64,000 bases of DNA from an uncultured Marinoscillum sp. GTDB taxonomy: Bacteria; Bacteroidota; Bacteroidia; Cytophagales; MED-G16. The stretch is from the NCBI GenBank assembly GCA_902626505.1, contig CACOFQ010000007.1:1-64000 (forward strand), read 5' to 3'. Of the stretch, positions 1 to 9,472 are shown in pieces. Positions within the stretch are counted from its first letter, which is position 1; each line of letters opens with the position of its first letter. Both the position numbers and the translations under genes were made by a program. Under the pieces are notes generated by a model. It was not told the origin of the DNA and made no database searches. It worked only from the letters and a program-made list of their open reading frames with translations.

Positions 1-384
1 TTAATTTTCAAGAAAAATAATTAACAAGGATAAAATCATAAATGTCAAGGCAGGAACTGATTTTTTTATTGGATCTTTTATTTTAACATGCATTAAAATA
101 GCAAAAAACATAAAAATTGCGATACCTGAGGCTGAAAACTTAACTAGCTCTGGAAACCATAAACCAGCAATCAGACCTACTGAAAAAACAACTTTCAAAG
201 TTCCAACTAAATAAACCATCCATTCAGGTAATCCATATACAGTAAATTCCTCTTTCATATTCTGCGCACCACCACCTCTCCATTGAGTTGGTTTGTTAAA
301 ATTCATAGTCCATACTCTCAGTACTGATAGCCCTATAACTACCTGAAAAACCGATGTTAATTGTTGATCTGATATTAATTCCAT
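1..384 (-). CDS. DoxX-like small integral membrane protein
   Basis: A 127-residue protein with about four hydrophobic segments (roughly residues 8-27, 52-75, 82-98 and 108-125) and the size and layout of the DoxX/DoxX_2 family. These are four-helix inner-membrane proteins, some linked to respiratory or redox functions. The stop codon is the first three bases of the window, so the gene is complete. It starts divergently from the large secreted protein to its right. The exact role cannot be read from the sequence; the family assignment rests on length, topology and the helix-2 region around 'LPEWMVYLVGTLKVV'. Confidence 0.7.
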   Translation of the reverse strand: MELISDQQLTSVFQVVIGLSVLRVWTMNFNKPTQWRGGGAQNMKEEFTVYGLPEWMVYLVGTLKVVFSVGLIAGLWFPELVKFSASGIAIFMFFAILMHVKIKDPIKKSVPALTFMILSLLIIFLEN

Positions 385-492
385 AATTAAATATTATACA
401 TTTTTTTTTAATGTTTCAATATTTTGAGAAATATTTAAAAAAAATTTAATAAATTAATGTCCCTATTTTTTCAAACTAAACCCATTAAACCC

Positions 493-3400
493 ATGAAAAA
501 ATTTATTTTATTAACCCTAATAACTTTATTTGTTTTTGACGTAAATTCTCAAAGAAGAAGAAGTAGTCAAACATCAAATACTCAACCAAAAGAGTCTAAA
601 TTATCATTATCAGCTCTAAAACTTAGAAACGTTGGCCCAGCATTTTTATCTGGTAGAATTGCAGATATCGCTATTCATCCTGAAAATAATAATGTTTGGT
701 ATGTAGCCACTGGATCTAGTGGTGTATGGAAAACTATAAATTCAGGAACTACATACACACCTATATTCGATAATGAATCAACATATTCAACAGGTTGTGT
801 TACAATTGACCCTAATGATCCTTCAATAGTTTGGCTTGGTACTGGGGAGAATGTTGGAGGTAGACATGTTGCATACGGTGATGGTGTATTTAAAAGTGAA
901 AATGGTGGCAAGTCTTGGAAAAATATGGGACTGAGAAAATCAGAACATATTTCAAAAATTATAGTTCACCCAGATAATTCTGATGTCGTATGGGTAGCTT
1001 CTCAGGGTCCACTATGGAGTTCTGGCGGTGAAAGAGGATTATATAAAACTACTGACGGAGGAAAAAACTGGAAAAAAGTTTTAGGAGGTGGCGAATGGAC
1101 AGGAGTTACTGATATTTTAATTGATCCAAGAAATCCTGATAGATTATATGCTGCTACATGGCAAAGACATAGAACTGTTGCTGCTCTGATGGGCGGTGGT
1201 CCAGAATCTGGATTGCATAGATCTGAAGACGGTGGTGAGACTTGGACAGAACTCAAGTCTGGTTTACCAGGATCTAATAAAGGTAAAATTGGTATAGCAA
1301 TATCACCTCAAAAACCTGACGTAATTTATGCTGCTATTGAATTGGAAAGGACAAAGGGTGCTGTTTACAGGTCTATTGACAGGGGTTCATCTTGGAAAAA
1401 AATGTCAAATACTGTTTCAGGAGCAACAGGACCTCACTATTATCAGGAACTTTATGCTAGTCCTCACAAATTCGACAGGCTTTATTTGATGAATGTTAGA
1501 ATATTAACATCAGAAGATGGTGGTAAAACTTTTGTTCAATTACAAGAAAGAGATAAGCACTCAGATAACCACTCTATTGCATTTAGAGATAATGACCCTA
1601 ATTATTTATTAGTTGGAACTGATGCTGGTATTTATGAATCCTTTGATTTAGCTGAAACATGGAAATACCATAAAAACCTTCCAATTACTCAATTTTATAA
1701 AGTAGCTGTAAATAATGCATATCCATTTTATCACATTTTTGGTGGAACACAAGATAATGGCTCCGCAGGCGGCCCATCAAGAACTGATGAGAGGCAAGGT
1801 ATAAGAAATGCACACTGGTATAAAATTTTAGGTGCTGATGGCCATCAAACTGCTACTGACCCAGTATTCAATGACATCGTTTACGGAGAATTTCAACAGG
1901 GGGTATTACATAGAGTTGATCTTAAAACTGGTGAAGCTGTTCTAATTCAACCTCAACCTAGAGAAGGTGAAAAATATGAAAGGTGGAATTGGGATTCACC
2001 AATACTAGTTAGTCCTCATAAACCTGAAAGATTATTCTTTGCTTCACAAAGAGTATGGAAATCAGAGAATAGAGGTGATAGTTGGGAACCTATATCTGGT
2101 GATCTTACAAGAGATGAAGAGAGATTAGATCTTCCAATTATGGGAAGAAGACATGGATGGGACAACTCTTGGGATGTTAAAGCAATGTCAAATTATAATA
2201 CTATAACATCTATTTCAGAATCTCCTGCCAGAGAAGGTGTTATATATGCTGGAACTGACGATGGAATTATTCAGGTTACTACAAACGGTGGAGAAACCTG
2301 GAAGAAAATTCCCGTTACTAAATTAGGACTTCCAGCTAGAACATTTGTAAATGATATCAAAGCAGATAATTTTGATGCTAATACAGTTTATGTATCATTA
2401 GACAATCATAAGGAAGGAGACTTTAATCCTTATCTATATAAAAGTACAGATCTTGGAGAAACATGGACTTCAATATCGGGTAATCTTCCAAAGAGAAATT
2501 TGGTTTGGAGATTAGTTCAAGACCATGTTGCTAAAGATTTAATGTTTTGTGCAACTGAAACAGCTATATATGTTACAATTAACGGAGGAAAAAGCTGGAA
2601 TAAAGTTCCTGGAGCACCAACAATTTCATTTAGAGATATAACTATTCAAAAAAGAGAAAATGACTTAGTTGGAGCGTCTTTTGGAAGAGGTTTTTATGTA
2701 TTAGATGACTACTCAGCATTAAGAGAAATGACTTCTGAAAATTTATCAAAAGAGGGAAAATTATTCAATTCTAGAGATGCTTTATGGTATTTACCTAAAA
2801 GTACTATAGGAAATACAGGTGGAGACTATTACTTTGCTCAAAATCCAGATTTTGGTGCAGTATTTACCTACCATCTTTCTAAATCCTACCCTTCTATGAA
2901 ATCATCAAGGGTAAAAAAGGAAAAAGAAATGATAAAAAAAGGTCAAGAAATTCCTGGTATTGATTGGGACGCTATTGAAAAAGAAGGAAGAGAAGAGACT
3001 ACGAAAATTTATATTGTTGTTAAAAATATGAATGGTGATATTATTAATAAGATTTCCGCTCCTAGGTCAAAAGGGTTAAATAGAGTTGCATGGAATTTAA
3101 GACATTCTAGTGCAACTGCAATAAATCCTGATAGACTTCCAAGAGGGGGAGGTAGAAGAGGTTGGTATAATTCTGGTCAACTTGCTTCTCCAGGATCATA
3201 TACAGCAACTCTTGTAAAAGAAAGTGAGGGTATGTCTGTAGATCTTGATGACCCTATAACTTTCAATGTAATTGATCTAGAAAGAGGAACTCTTCAGGGT
3301 ATGGGTTATACTGAATATAATGATCATGCCCAGAATATGATCGCTACTCAAAATAGACAGTCTTTATTTACTGATAAATTAAACAAAAATATAAACATGA

Positions 3401-3759
3401 TTAAGGCAATGAGATTATCATTAAGTAGATCTAAATCTATAAACAATAATCTGAGTAATAGTTTATTTAGCATCGAAGAAGAATTAAGCCAATTATCTAA
3501 AAAAATCTTCGGTAATTCAGCTAAGTCTGAGGTTGGAGTAAAAAATGATCCTACAGTAAGTACTTATATTGGAAATGCATACAGAGGGATAACTTCTACT
3601 TATGGACCAACTGGGCAACATAAGCAAAGCTTAAGTATTGCTAATAGTATGCTTGATAAGTTAGAAGTTGAACTGAATATAATTGTTGGAAAAATTCCAA
3701 GTTTAAAAATTGAACTAGATAATATGAATTCTCCCCCAATTATTGGAGCAAATAATTAA
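493..3759 (+). CDS. Secreted Asp-box (VPS10/sortilin- and sialidase-like) beta-propeller protein
   Basis: A secreted protein of about 1,088 residues. An in-frame ATG at 457 exists, but the ATG at 493 is preferred because it opens directly on a signal peptide ('MKKFILLTLITLFVF') ending in a plausible cleavage site after 'VNSQ'. At least six S/T-x-[DN]-G-G-x-[TS]-W/F Asp-box motifs (for example 'SENGGKSW', 'TTDGGKNW', 'SEDGGETW') mark the bladed VPS10/BNR propeller seen in sortilin-like glycosyl hydrolases of Bacteroidota. The C-terminal third carries a 'GLNRVAWNLR' segment typical of the FlgD-Ig-like module in these proteins. The catalytic activity is not established for this family. It ends tail to tail with the GH109-like gene, overlapping it by 4 bases. 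Confidence 0.85.
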   Translation: MKKFILLTLITLFVFDVNSQRRRSSQTSNTQPKESKLSLSALKLRNVGPAFLSGRIADIAIHPENNNVWYVATGSSGVWKTINSGTTYTPIFDNESTYSTGCVTIDPNDPSIVWLGTGENVGGRHVAYGDGVFKSENGGKSWKNMGLRKSEHISKIIVHPDNSDVVWVASQGPLWSSGGERGLYKTTDGGKNWKKVLGGGEWTGVTDILIDPRNPDRLYAATWQRHRTVAALMGGGPESGLHRSEDGGETWTELKSGLPGSNKGKIGIAISPQKPDVIYAAIELERTKGAVYRSIDRGSSWKKMSNTVSGATGPHYYQELYASPHKFDRLYLMNVRILTSEDGGKTFVQLQERDKHSDNHSIAFRDNDPNYLLVGTDAGIYESFDLAETWKYHKNLPITQFYKVAVNNAYPFYHIFGGTQDNGSAGGPSRTDERQGIRNAHWYKILGADGHQTATDPVFNDIVYGEFQQGVLHRVDLKTGEAVLIQPQPREGEKYERWNWDSPILVSPHKPERLFFASQRVWKSENRGDSWEPISGDLTRDEERLDLPIMGRRHGWDNSWDVKAMSNYNTITSISESPAREGVIYAGTDDGIIQVTTNGGETWKKIPVTKLGLPARTFVNDIKADNFDANTVYVSLDNHKEGDFNPYLYKSTDLGETWTSISGNLPKRNLVWRLVQDHVAKDLMFCATETAIYVTINGGKSWNKVPGAPTISFRDITIQKRENDLVGASFGRGFYVLDDYSALREMTSENLSKEGKLFNSRDALWYLPKSTIGNTGGDYYFAQNPDFGAVFTYHLSKSYPSMKSSRVKKEKEMIKKGQEIPGIDWDAIEKEGREETTKIYIVVKNMNGDIINKISAPRSKGLNRVAWNLRHSSATAINPDRLPRGGGRRGWYNSGQLASPGSYTATLVKESEGMSVDLDDPITFNVIDLERGTLQGMGYTEYNDHAQNMIATQNRQSLFTDKLNKNINMIKAMRLSLSRSKSINNNLSNSLFSIEEELSQLSKKIFGNSAKSEVGVKNDPTVSTYIGNAYRGITSTYGPTGQHKQSLSIANSMLDKLEVELNIIVGKIPSLKIELDNMNSPPIIGANN

Positions 3760-5147
3760 GATATAATATCTAGTTGATTAGTTGATTTCCAGTTTCCTCT
3801 AGTAAAATCTGGAAATTTTTGAGGTGCTCCATCATTAAGTATAGATTCTGCACTTAATGGTGTGACTGCACTCCAAAAACAACCCTCATATACATTTTGA
3901 TCGAGAGGCGTTCCTTGTCTTAGACATTCTATGATACGGAATCTCATAATAAAATCCATTCCTCCATGACCCCCCATTCTCCTTGCCTCCTCACCTATTC
4001 TTTTGTAAAGTGGATGGTCATATTTTTCATATAATTTTTCTAGGGCATTTCCTTTAGCCCAAGAATGATGGTTTTTTGTAATTCCCTCTACACCTCCATC
4101 CAAAGCTACTCTTGTAGGAAAACCTGCAAGAATACCTTTAGTTCCTTGTATTAAATTATGTCTTGAGTAAGGTCTTGGACTTGTTTCATCCCACTGAACC
4201 ATGATTGTTCTTCCCATTGAGGTCTTAATAATAGATGTATTTAAATCACCATTATTGTATTCAAGTCCATTCCACTTATGATCGGACGAGTAATTTTTTT
4301 CTGCGTATAACTTCCTTCCGAGTGCAGGTGTTGAGTAAGAGACTAGTGACTTAAAATTATCATCTCCTCTACCTAGATTCATATACTGAGCTACTGGACC
4401 TAAACCATGAGTCGGATATAAATTTCCTTTACTTTTTGCATAATGATGTGTTCTCCATGAACCTGTTCCTCTTTCTTGCTCTTCCATCTGAAATCTAAGT
4501 TCATGAATATAAGCTGCCTCAGCATGAAGAAAATCACCTATATACCCTTTCCTACACATATTTAAAAACATAAGTTCATCACGTCCATAATTCACATTTT
4601 CCATCATCATGCAGTGTTTTCGGGTTTTTTCAGATGTATCTATAATATCCCATAGATCTTTCAAATTAGTTGCCATAGGAACCTCTACAAAAGCATGAGA
4701 TCCTAATTCCATAGCCTTTATTACCATAGGAGCATGATTATCCCAATTTGTGGAAATAAATACAGCATCAGGCCTAGTATCTTCAATCATTTTTATCCAA
4801 TCATTTTCATTAGTATGATATAATTTTAAATTCTTATGTCTTTGATTATCGGCTTCTAAACATAATCTTTTAGATCTTTCTGCTAAATCCTTGTATAAAT
4901 CACATATTGCGACTACCTCTGTTCCTTCTATTGATGCAAATTGTTTAGCATGACCGGTACCTCTTGCACCAACACCTATGAAGGCAAGTCTAACTTTATC
5001 AAGCTTTGGTGCAGCAAAATCTCCCATATACTGAGACTTCTTATCTCTCTCTACATACTTAGAAGAAGATAAAGCTGATGCTGTTGCAATAGCTGCTCCA
5101 GATAAAGATGTTTTTTTAATAAAATTTCTTCTGTTTATTTTATTCAT
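3756..5147 (-). CDS. Tat-exported Gfo/Idh/MocA oxidoreductase, GH109-like
   Basis: A 463-residue protein with a twin-arginine signal ('NRRNFIKK', residues 5-12) followed by a small-residue segment, then a Rossmann dinucleotide motif G-x-G-x-R-G-x-G ('GVGARGTG', near residue 58). The second half contains 'GGHGGMDF' and a terminal 'FPDFTRGNW' block, as in GH109 enzymes, which cleave alpha-N-acetylgalactosaminides or related glycosides by an NAD-dependent redox mechanism. It starts 2 bases after the sulfatase stop and is the last gene of the long minus-strand run. Family membership is clear; substrate and strict GH109 activity are inferred, and a plain secreted sugar dehydrogenase is the alternative. 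Confidence 0.85.
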   Translation of the reverse strand: MNKINRRNFIKKTSLSGAAIATASALSSSKYVERDKKSQYMGDFAAPKLDKVRLAFIGVGARGTGHAKQFASIEGTEVVAICDLYKDLAERSKRLCLEADNQRHKNLKLYHTNENDWIKMIEDTRPDAVFISTNWDNHAPMVIKAMELGSHAFVEVPMATNLKDLWDIIDTSEKTRKHCMMMENVNYGRDELMFLNMCRKGYIGDFLHAEAAYIHELRFQMEEQERGTGSWRTHHYAKSKGNLYPTHGLGPVAQYMNLGRGDDNFKSLVSYSTPALGRKLYAEKNYSSDHKWNGLEYNNGDLNTSIIKTSMGRTIMVQWDETSPRPYSRHNLIQGTKGILAGFPTRVALDGGVEGITKNHHSWAKGNALEKLYEKYDHPLYKRIGEEARRMGGHGGMDFIMRFRIIECLRQGTPLDQNVYEGCFWSAVTPLSAESILNDGAPQKFPDFTRGNWKSTNQLDIIS

Positions 5148-5149
5148 TT

Positions 5150-6685
5150 TTAAGGTTTTTTAATTTCATCAATATAGCCCATTTCAAATCTTTTAATATC
5201 AGATTTTACGTGTTCCTTTTTAAAAATATCTTTAAATTTTTTTATTATTTCTGGATACTCAGATGAAATATCATTTTGCTCCTTCAAGTCATCAGAGATA
5301 TTATATAATTCAATTTTCTTATTTCCTTTCTTTATATCTTTTAAAATAGCTTTATAGTCTCCTAATCTAGCTGCTTGCTGACCTCCGTAGGAAGGAAATT
5401 CCCAGTAAATGTAGTCTCTTTCTAAAATTTTACCTTCATCTATAAATATATCTACTAGACTAACTCCATCTGTAGAGTAATCATATAGGTCATTTACTCC
5501 AGATAATTCACTTATTGTTGGAAAAATATCATATGAAATAGATACATCATCTACAGTTCTAGAATTTTTAATTTTATCCGGCCAAGAAACAATAAAAGGT
5601 ACTCTTACTCCACCTTCATAAGTATAACCCTTCATTCTCTTAGGATCATTTTGAAATAAGCCAGTACTATTAAAATATTCAAAATCAACACCTCCAGCAT
5701 ATGTTGGACCATTATCACTGGTAATTAAAATGATAGTATTATCATAAATATTTAATCTTTTTAGCTGCTCTATAATTTCACCAACTTGGATATCTATATA
5801 TTCTATCATAGCAGCATAAGTTGCTCTTGGATACCTAGTTGGAAAATATCCTTTATCACCTAAATAAGGTTCTTCGTCCCCAATTATTTGCCTGTACTTG
5901 TCTACTAAATATTGTGGGGCCTGTAAAGGAGCATGAGGTATTGGGCTTGCATAATAAAGAAAGAATGGGTTATCCTTATTATTTTCAATAAATTCCTGTG
6001 CTCTAACGTGCATTTTATCAGGAGCATAATCATTTTGATTAAAAACTTTATAATTTTTCTCATCATATGGATCCTCACCTGCTTGAAGTTTTAATCTAGG
6101 TGATATGACCTCATTATTCAGTAAATCTCTATTTTCATTTTCCCATAAATGAGGTGGATAAAGATTATGAGCCATTCTTTGACAATTATATCCATAGAAA
6201 TAATCAAAACCCATTTCTGTTGGAATAGATGTAGAATTTGGCGGACCTAACCCCCACTTCCCAACCATTCCATTACTATATCCTACACCCTTCAAAAGTT
6301 TTGGAAATATTAATGCTGATTTACCTATAGGATACTGACCCTCTAAGTTTGGGTCTTCAGACATCTTATGATAATCCCATACATCTCCCCTACTTCCATA
6401 CTCATGATTACCTCTAATTTTAGTGTGACCACCATGTAAACCAGTAAGTAAAATACTTCGAGAAGGAGCACATACTGGTGATCCAGAATAAAAATTAGTA
6501 AACTTTAACCCATTATTTGCAAGATTATCAATATTCTTTGTTTCAATTATTTTTTGACCATATACTCCTAATTCACCATAACCTAAATCATCATAAAAAA
6601 ATAAAATAATATTAGGAGTATCATTTTGAGATATGTTGCAAGAGGATAATAATAAAAAAAGAAAAAAAATTGAACTTTTAGTCAT
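5150..6685 (-). CDS. Arylsulfatase-type sulfatase lipoprotein
   Basis: A 511-residue type I sulfatase. The formylglycine signature C-x-P-S-R is present as Cys72-Ala-Pro-Ser-Arg76, with metal-ligand Asp32-Asp33 near the N-terminus and a 'ITSDNGPTY' metal-binding block further on. A lipoprotein signal ends at Cys16 ('LLLSSC'), so the enzyme is probably anchored to an envelope membrane. Type I sulfatases need a formylglycine-generating enzyme, which is not encoded in this window. It lies 22 bases after pntB and 2 bases before the GH109-like gene, which suggests joint action on a sulfated glycan. The substrate cannot be told from the sequence. Confidence 0.93.
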   Translation of the reverse strand: MTKSSIFFLFLLLSSCNISQNDTPNIILFFYDDLGYGELGVYGQKIIETKNIDNLANNGLKFTNFYSGSPVCAPSRSILLTGLHGGHTKIRGNHEYGSRGDVWDYHKMSEDPNLEGQYPIGKSALIFPKLLKGVGYSNGMVGKWGLGPPNSTSIPTEMGFDYFYGYNCQRMAHNLYPPHLWENENRDLLNNEVISPRLKLQAGEDPYDEKNYKVFNQNDYAPDKMHVRAQEFIENNKDNPFFLYYASPIPHAPLQAPQYLVDKYRQIIGDEEPYLGDKGYFPTRYPRATYAAMIEYIDIQVGEIIEQLKRLNIYDNTIILITSDNGPTYAGGVDFEYFNSTGLFQNDPKRMKGYTYEGGVRVPFIVSWPDKIKNSRTVDDVSISYDIFPTISELSGVNDLYDYSTDGVSLVDIFIDEGKILERDYIYWEFPSYGGQQAARLGDYKAILKDIKKGNKKIELYNISDDLKEQNDISSEYPEIIKKFKDIFKKEHVKSDIKRFEMGYIDEIKKP

Positions 6686-6707
6686 AGTTCAATTTAAAAA
6701 ATTTTTT

Positions 6708-8084
6708 CTAGAGATTTTTAAGCTCTGATGATAATCTTTGAAGACTTTCCTTTGCATCTCCAAAATACATTTTATTATTTTTCTTAAAAAATAAAGGATT
6801 TTGAACACCAGCATATCCTGCTGACATACTTCTCTTCAGAACTACAGTTGATATTGATTCCCATACTTTCAGAATTGGCATACCATATAAAGGACTGGAT
6901 GAATCATCAATAGCATCCGGATTAACAACATCGTTTGCTCCTATTATTACAGCAACATCAGTAGATTTAAATTCTTCGTTGGCTTGATCTAATTCGATTA
7001 ATTTAGAGTAATCAACATCTGCCTCAGCTAATAATACATTCATATGTCCAGGCATTCTTCCAGCAACTGGATGTATTGCATACTTAACCTCCACATCGTT
7101 TGCTTCTAATGATTCCTGAATTTCTTTACATAATTTTTGTGCTTGAGCAACTGCCAAACCATAACCAGGAACAATGATAACTTTATTAGAATAAAATAAT
7201 TGAACAGCAAAATCAGAATCTGATATTTCTTTAATATCACCTTGTTCCTTATTTTCATTAGAAGGACCACTTGAAGAAAAACCTCCTATTATTACATTTA
7301 ATAGGGATCTATTCATGGCATTACACATTAATAGTGTTAAAATGGTTCCAGCTGCACCAACTAATATTCCACCAAGGAGCATAACTATATTTCCAAAAAT
7401 TATACCCGTAAGAGCTGCCGTAATTCCAGTAAATGAATTTAAAAGTGAAATAACAACTGGCATGTCTGCTCCACCAATTGGAGCAACAAAAAATATACCA
7501 TAAACAAATGATAGAAATATTATTAAATATAAATAAGTAACATCTGAGCTTGAGATAAATAAGTATGAACAAACTAGAATCATAAAAATAAAAACGATAT
7601 TTATTATATGTTGAAAAGGAAGAGTTAATTTTTCTGACCACTTATACCCATCAAGTTTTGCAAAAGCGAGTAAACTTCCTGTAAAAGCAACAGAACCAAT
7701 AAATAGACTAGATAATAGAACAACCACTACTATAATTTCATATGCATCTGGAAAAATAATCCATTTATTTATCTCTGTAAAAGACAGTAAAACTGCGCTT
7801 AGTCCTCCTAAACCATTAAAAATTGAAACCATCTGAGGCATTGATGTCATCTCAATTTTTTTCGCTATTATATAACCTAGTGTAGCAGAAACTGATAAAG
7901 GTATAATAATCCAAATTAAATTTGATTTAGAGTTTTCTAGAGGCATAATTACTGCTGAAAAAATTGCAATTAACATACCTAAAGCTGCAAATTTGTTTCC
8001 CTTACTAGCAGAAGCAGGATCACTCTGCAGTCTCAAACCCCAAACCAATAAAAAAGCAGAAAGTAAAAATAAAAACTTTTCCAT
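6708..8084 (-). CDS. pntB: NAD(P) transhydrogenase subunit beta
   Basis: A 458-residue subunit of the proton-translocating transhydrogenase, which uses proton inflow to reduce NADP+ with NADH. The N-terminal 265 residues hold about nine membrane helices (domain II). The C-terminal NADP-binding domain III shows 'VPGYGLAVAQAQ', 'GRMPGHMNVLLAEA', 'IGANDVVNP' and 'KRSMSAGYAGV'. The length is normal. The start codon overlaps the pntA2 stop by one base (TAATG), which implies translational coupling. It is followed 22 bases later by the sulfatase gene, an unusual neighbour. Confidence 0.97.
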   Translation of the reverse strand: MEKFLFLLSAFLLVWGLRLQSDPASASKGNKFAALGMLIAIFSAVIMPLENSKSNLIWIIIPLSVSATLGYIIAKKIEMTSMPQMVSIFNGLGGLSAVLLSFTEINKWIIFPDAYEIIVVVVLLSSLFIGSVAFTGSLLAFAKLDGYKWSEKLTLPFQHIINIVFIFMILVCSYLFISSSDVTYLYLIIFLSFVYGIFFVAPIGGADMPVVISLLNSFTGITAALTGIIFGNIVMLLGGILVGAAGTILTLLMCNAMNRSLLNVIIGGFSSSGPSNENKEQGDIKEISDSDFAVQLFYSNKVIIVPGYGLAVAQAQKLCKEIQESLEANDVEVKYAIHPVAGRMPGHMNVLLAEADVDYSKLIELDQANEEFKSTDVAVIIGANDVVNPDAIDDSSSPLYGMPILKVWESISTVVLKRSMSAGYAGVQNPLFFKKNNKMYFGDAKESLQRLSSELKNL

Positions 8085-8398
8085 TATCCTTTCTTCTTTT
8101 TATTAAACATCTCAAGCATTCTATTTGTAACAAAAAAACCCCCAAAAACATTAATAGAACCGACAAATAATGCTATACTAGCAAGAATTAGAGTAAAATA
8201 ATTATCTGTCTCTGTTGTTCTTATTAGAATTATTGCACCTAAAATAACAATTCCACTTATTGCATTTGCTCCAGACATAAGTGGTGTATGAAGAACTGAA
8301 GGAACCTTTGAAATTACCTCAAAACCTAATAAAATCGTGAAGAGTAGAAGATAAATTAATATCTCATTATCAATTAAAAAACTTAATATTTCATTCAT
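8084..8398 (-). CDS. pntA2: NAD(P) transhydrogenase subunit alpha part 2
   Basis: A 104-residue membrane subunit with three or four helices, carrying 'VPSVLHTPLMSGANAISGI', the conserved signature of the PntA membrane domain. This is the separate small subunit seen in three-gene transhydrogenases such as that of Rhodospirillum rubrum. It starts 2 bases after pntA1 and overlaps pntB by one base. Confidence 0.97.
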   Translation of the reverse strand: MNEILSFLIDNEILIYLLLFTILLGFEVISKVPSVLHTPLMSGANAISGIVILGAIILIRTTETDNYFTLILASIALFVGSINVFGGFFVTNRMLEMFNKKKKG

Positions 8399-8400
8399 AA

Positions 8401-9459
8401 TTAAATTTTACAATTTTTTAAAATATCATCATCATCATGAATAAATTCGTTATCCTTAATGATATAATTAATGAAATTATAAACATTATTAGAGAAAAGA
8501 TTACTTGCATCATAAGATAGTTCAGATGCTAGATAAGAATTACCTACAATTTTAATACCATTATAATCTACTATTTTAGAATCTTCTGTCAATTCACAAT
8601 TTCCACCAGTAGAAGAAGCTAAATCTATTATCACTGTTCCAGAATTCATTTTTTCAACAATATCTTTAGAAATTAAGACTGGTGATTTTGATCCAAATAC
8701 TTGAGCAGTAGTTATTACAACATCTGCCTGAACTAATCTTTTTGAAACTTCTTCTTTCTGTTTTTCTAAATACTCTTTTGATTGCTTAACAGCATATCCA
8801 CCAGCAGTTTTATCTTCCACAGCTCCATCAACTTCTATAAACTTTGCACCTAAACTTAAAACTTCTTCCTTTGCAGCTTGTCGTGGATCAGATGCTTCTA
8901 CTATTGCACCAAGTCTTTTAGCCGTAGCTATAGCCTGTAATCCAGCAACTCCTGCACCTATAACTACTACTTTCACAGGTTTTATACTCCCTGCAGCAGT
9001 TATGGTCATTGGAAATATTTTTGGCAATAATTCTGCAGCCTTTATAATTGCTTTATATCCAGATAATCCTGCCATAGAGGACAATATATCCATGCTCTGA
9101 GCTATTGTAGTTCTTGGAATCATTGAAAGATCGTATGCAAGAATTTTATTTTTTTTAATTTCTTTTTTTAATTCTTCTCTATTTTGGTCAACACTAAAAT
9201 TTGATATGAGAACTTTACCTTTATAGTCATTGAGCATACCAAAACTAGAAGAGTTTACAGATAAAATAACATTGCTATTTTTAATTAATTCTTTTCTTGA
9301 ATAGAACTTAGCATTATTATATCTTGAATCAGAAAATCCAGATAAAATACCGGCATTTTTTTCTATAGAAACTTTATGTCCCAGTGAAATAAATTTTTCT
9401 AAAGTAGAAGGAGTTATAGAAACTCTAGGTTCATTATCTTTTAAAAAACCAAATTGCAT
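8401..9459 (-). CDS. pntA1: NAD(P) transhydrogenase subunit alpha part 1
   Basis: A 352-residue soluble NAD(H)-binding domain I of the transhydrogenase, related to alanine dehydrogenase. Visible signatures are an N-terminal 'EPRVSITPSTLEKF' block, 'MSSMAGLSGYKA'-like helix sequence, and the Rossmann motif 'VIGAGVAGLQAIATAKRLGA' near residue 170 followed by 'SDPRQAAKEE'. It lies 13 bases after the TIGR02206-like gene and leads pntA2 and pntB, so it is probably co-transcribed with the upstream retinal genes. The reading frame is intact and the length is typical for the split form. Confidence 0.96.
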   Translation of the reverse strand: MQFGFLKDNEPRVSITPSTLEKFISLGHKVSIEKNAGILSGFSDSRYNNAKFYSRKELIKNSNVILSVNSSSFGMLNDYKGKVLISNFSVDQNREELKKEIKKNKILAYDLSMIPRTTIAQSMDILSSMAGLSGYKAIIKAAELLPKIFPMTITAAGSIKPVKVVVIGAGVAGLQAIATAKRLGAIVEASDPRQAAKEEVLSLGAKFIEVDGAVEDKTAGGYAVKQSKEYLEKQKEEVSKRLVQADVVITTAQVFGSKSPVLISKDIVEKMNSGTVIIDLASSTGGNCELTEDSKIVDYNGIKIVGNSYLASELSYDASNLFSNNVYNFINYIIKDNEFIHDDDDILKNCKI

Positions 9460-9472
9460 AAGAATAAAACGT

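Noticed and set aside
457-492. Upstream ATG for the Asp-box protein
   Set aside because: Twelve extra residues would precede the signal peptide; the ATG at 493 fits an exported protein better.
7315-7641. Open frames inside pntB on both strands
   Set aside because: They lie wholly within a conserved pntB frame and have no family features.
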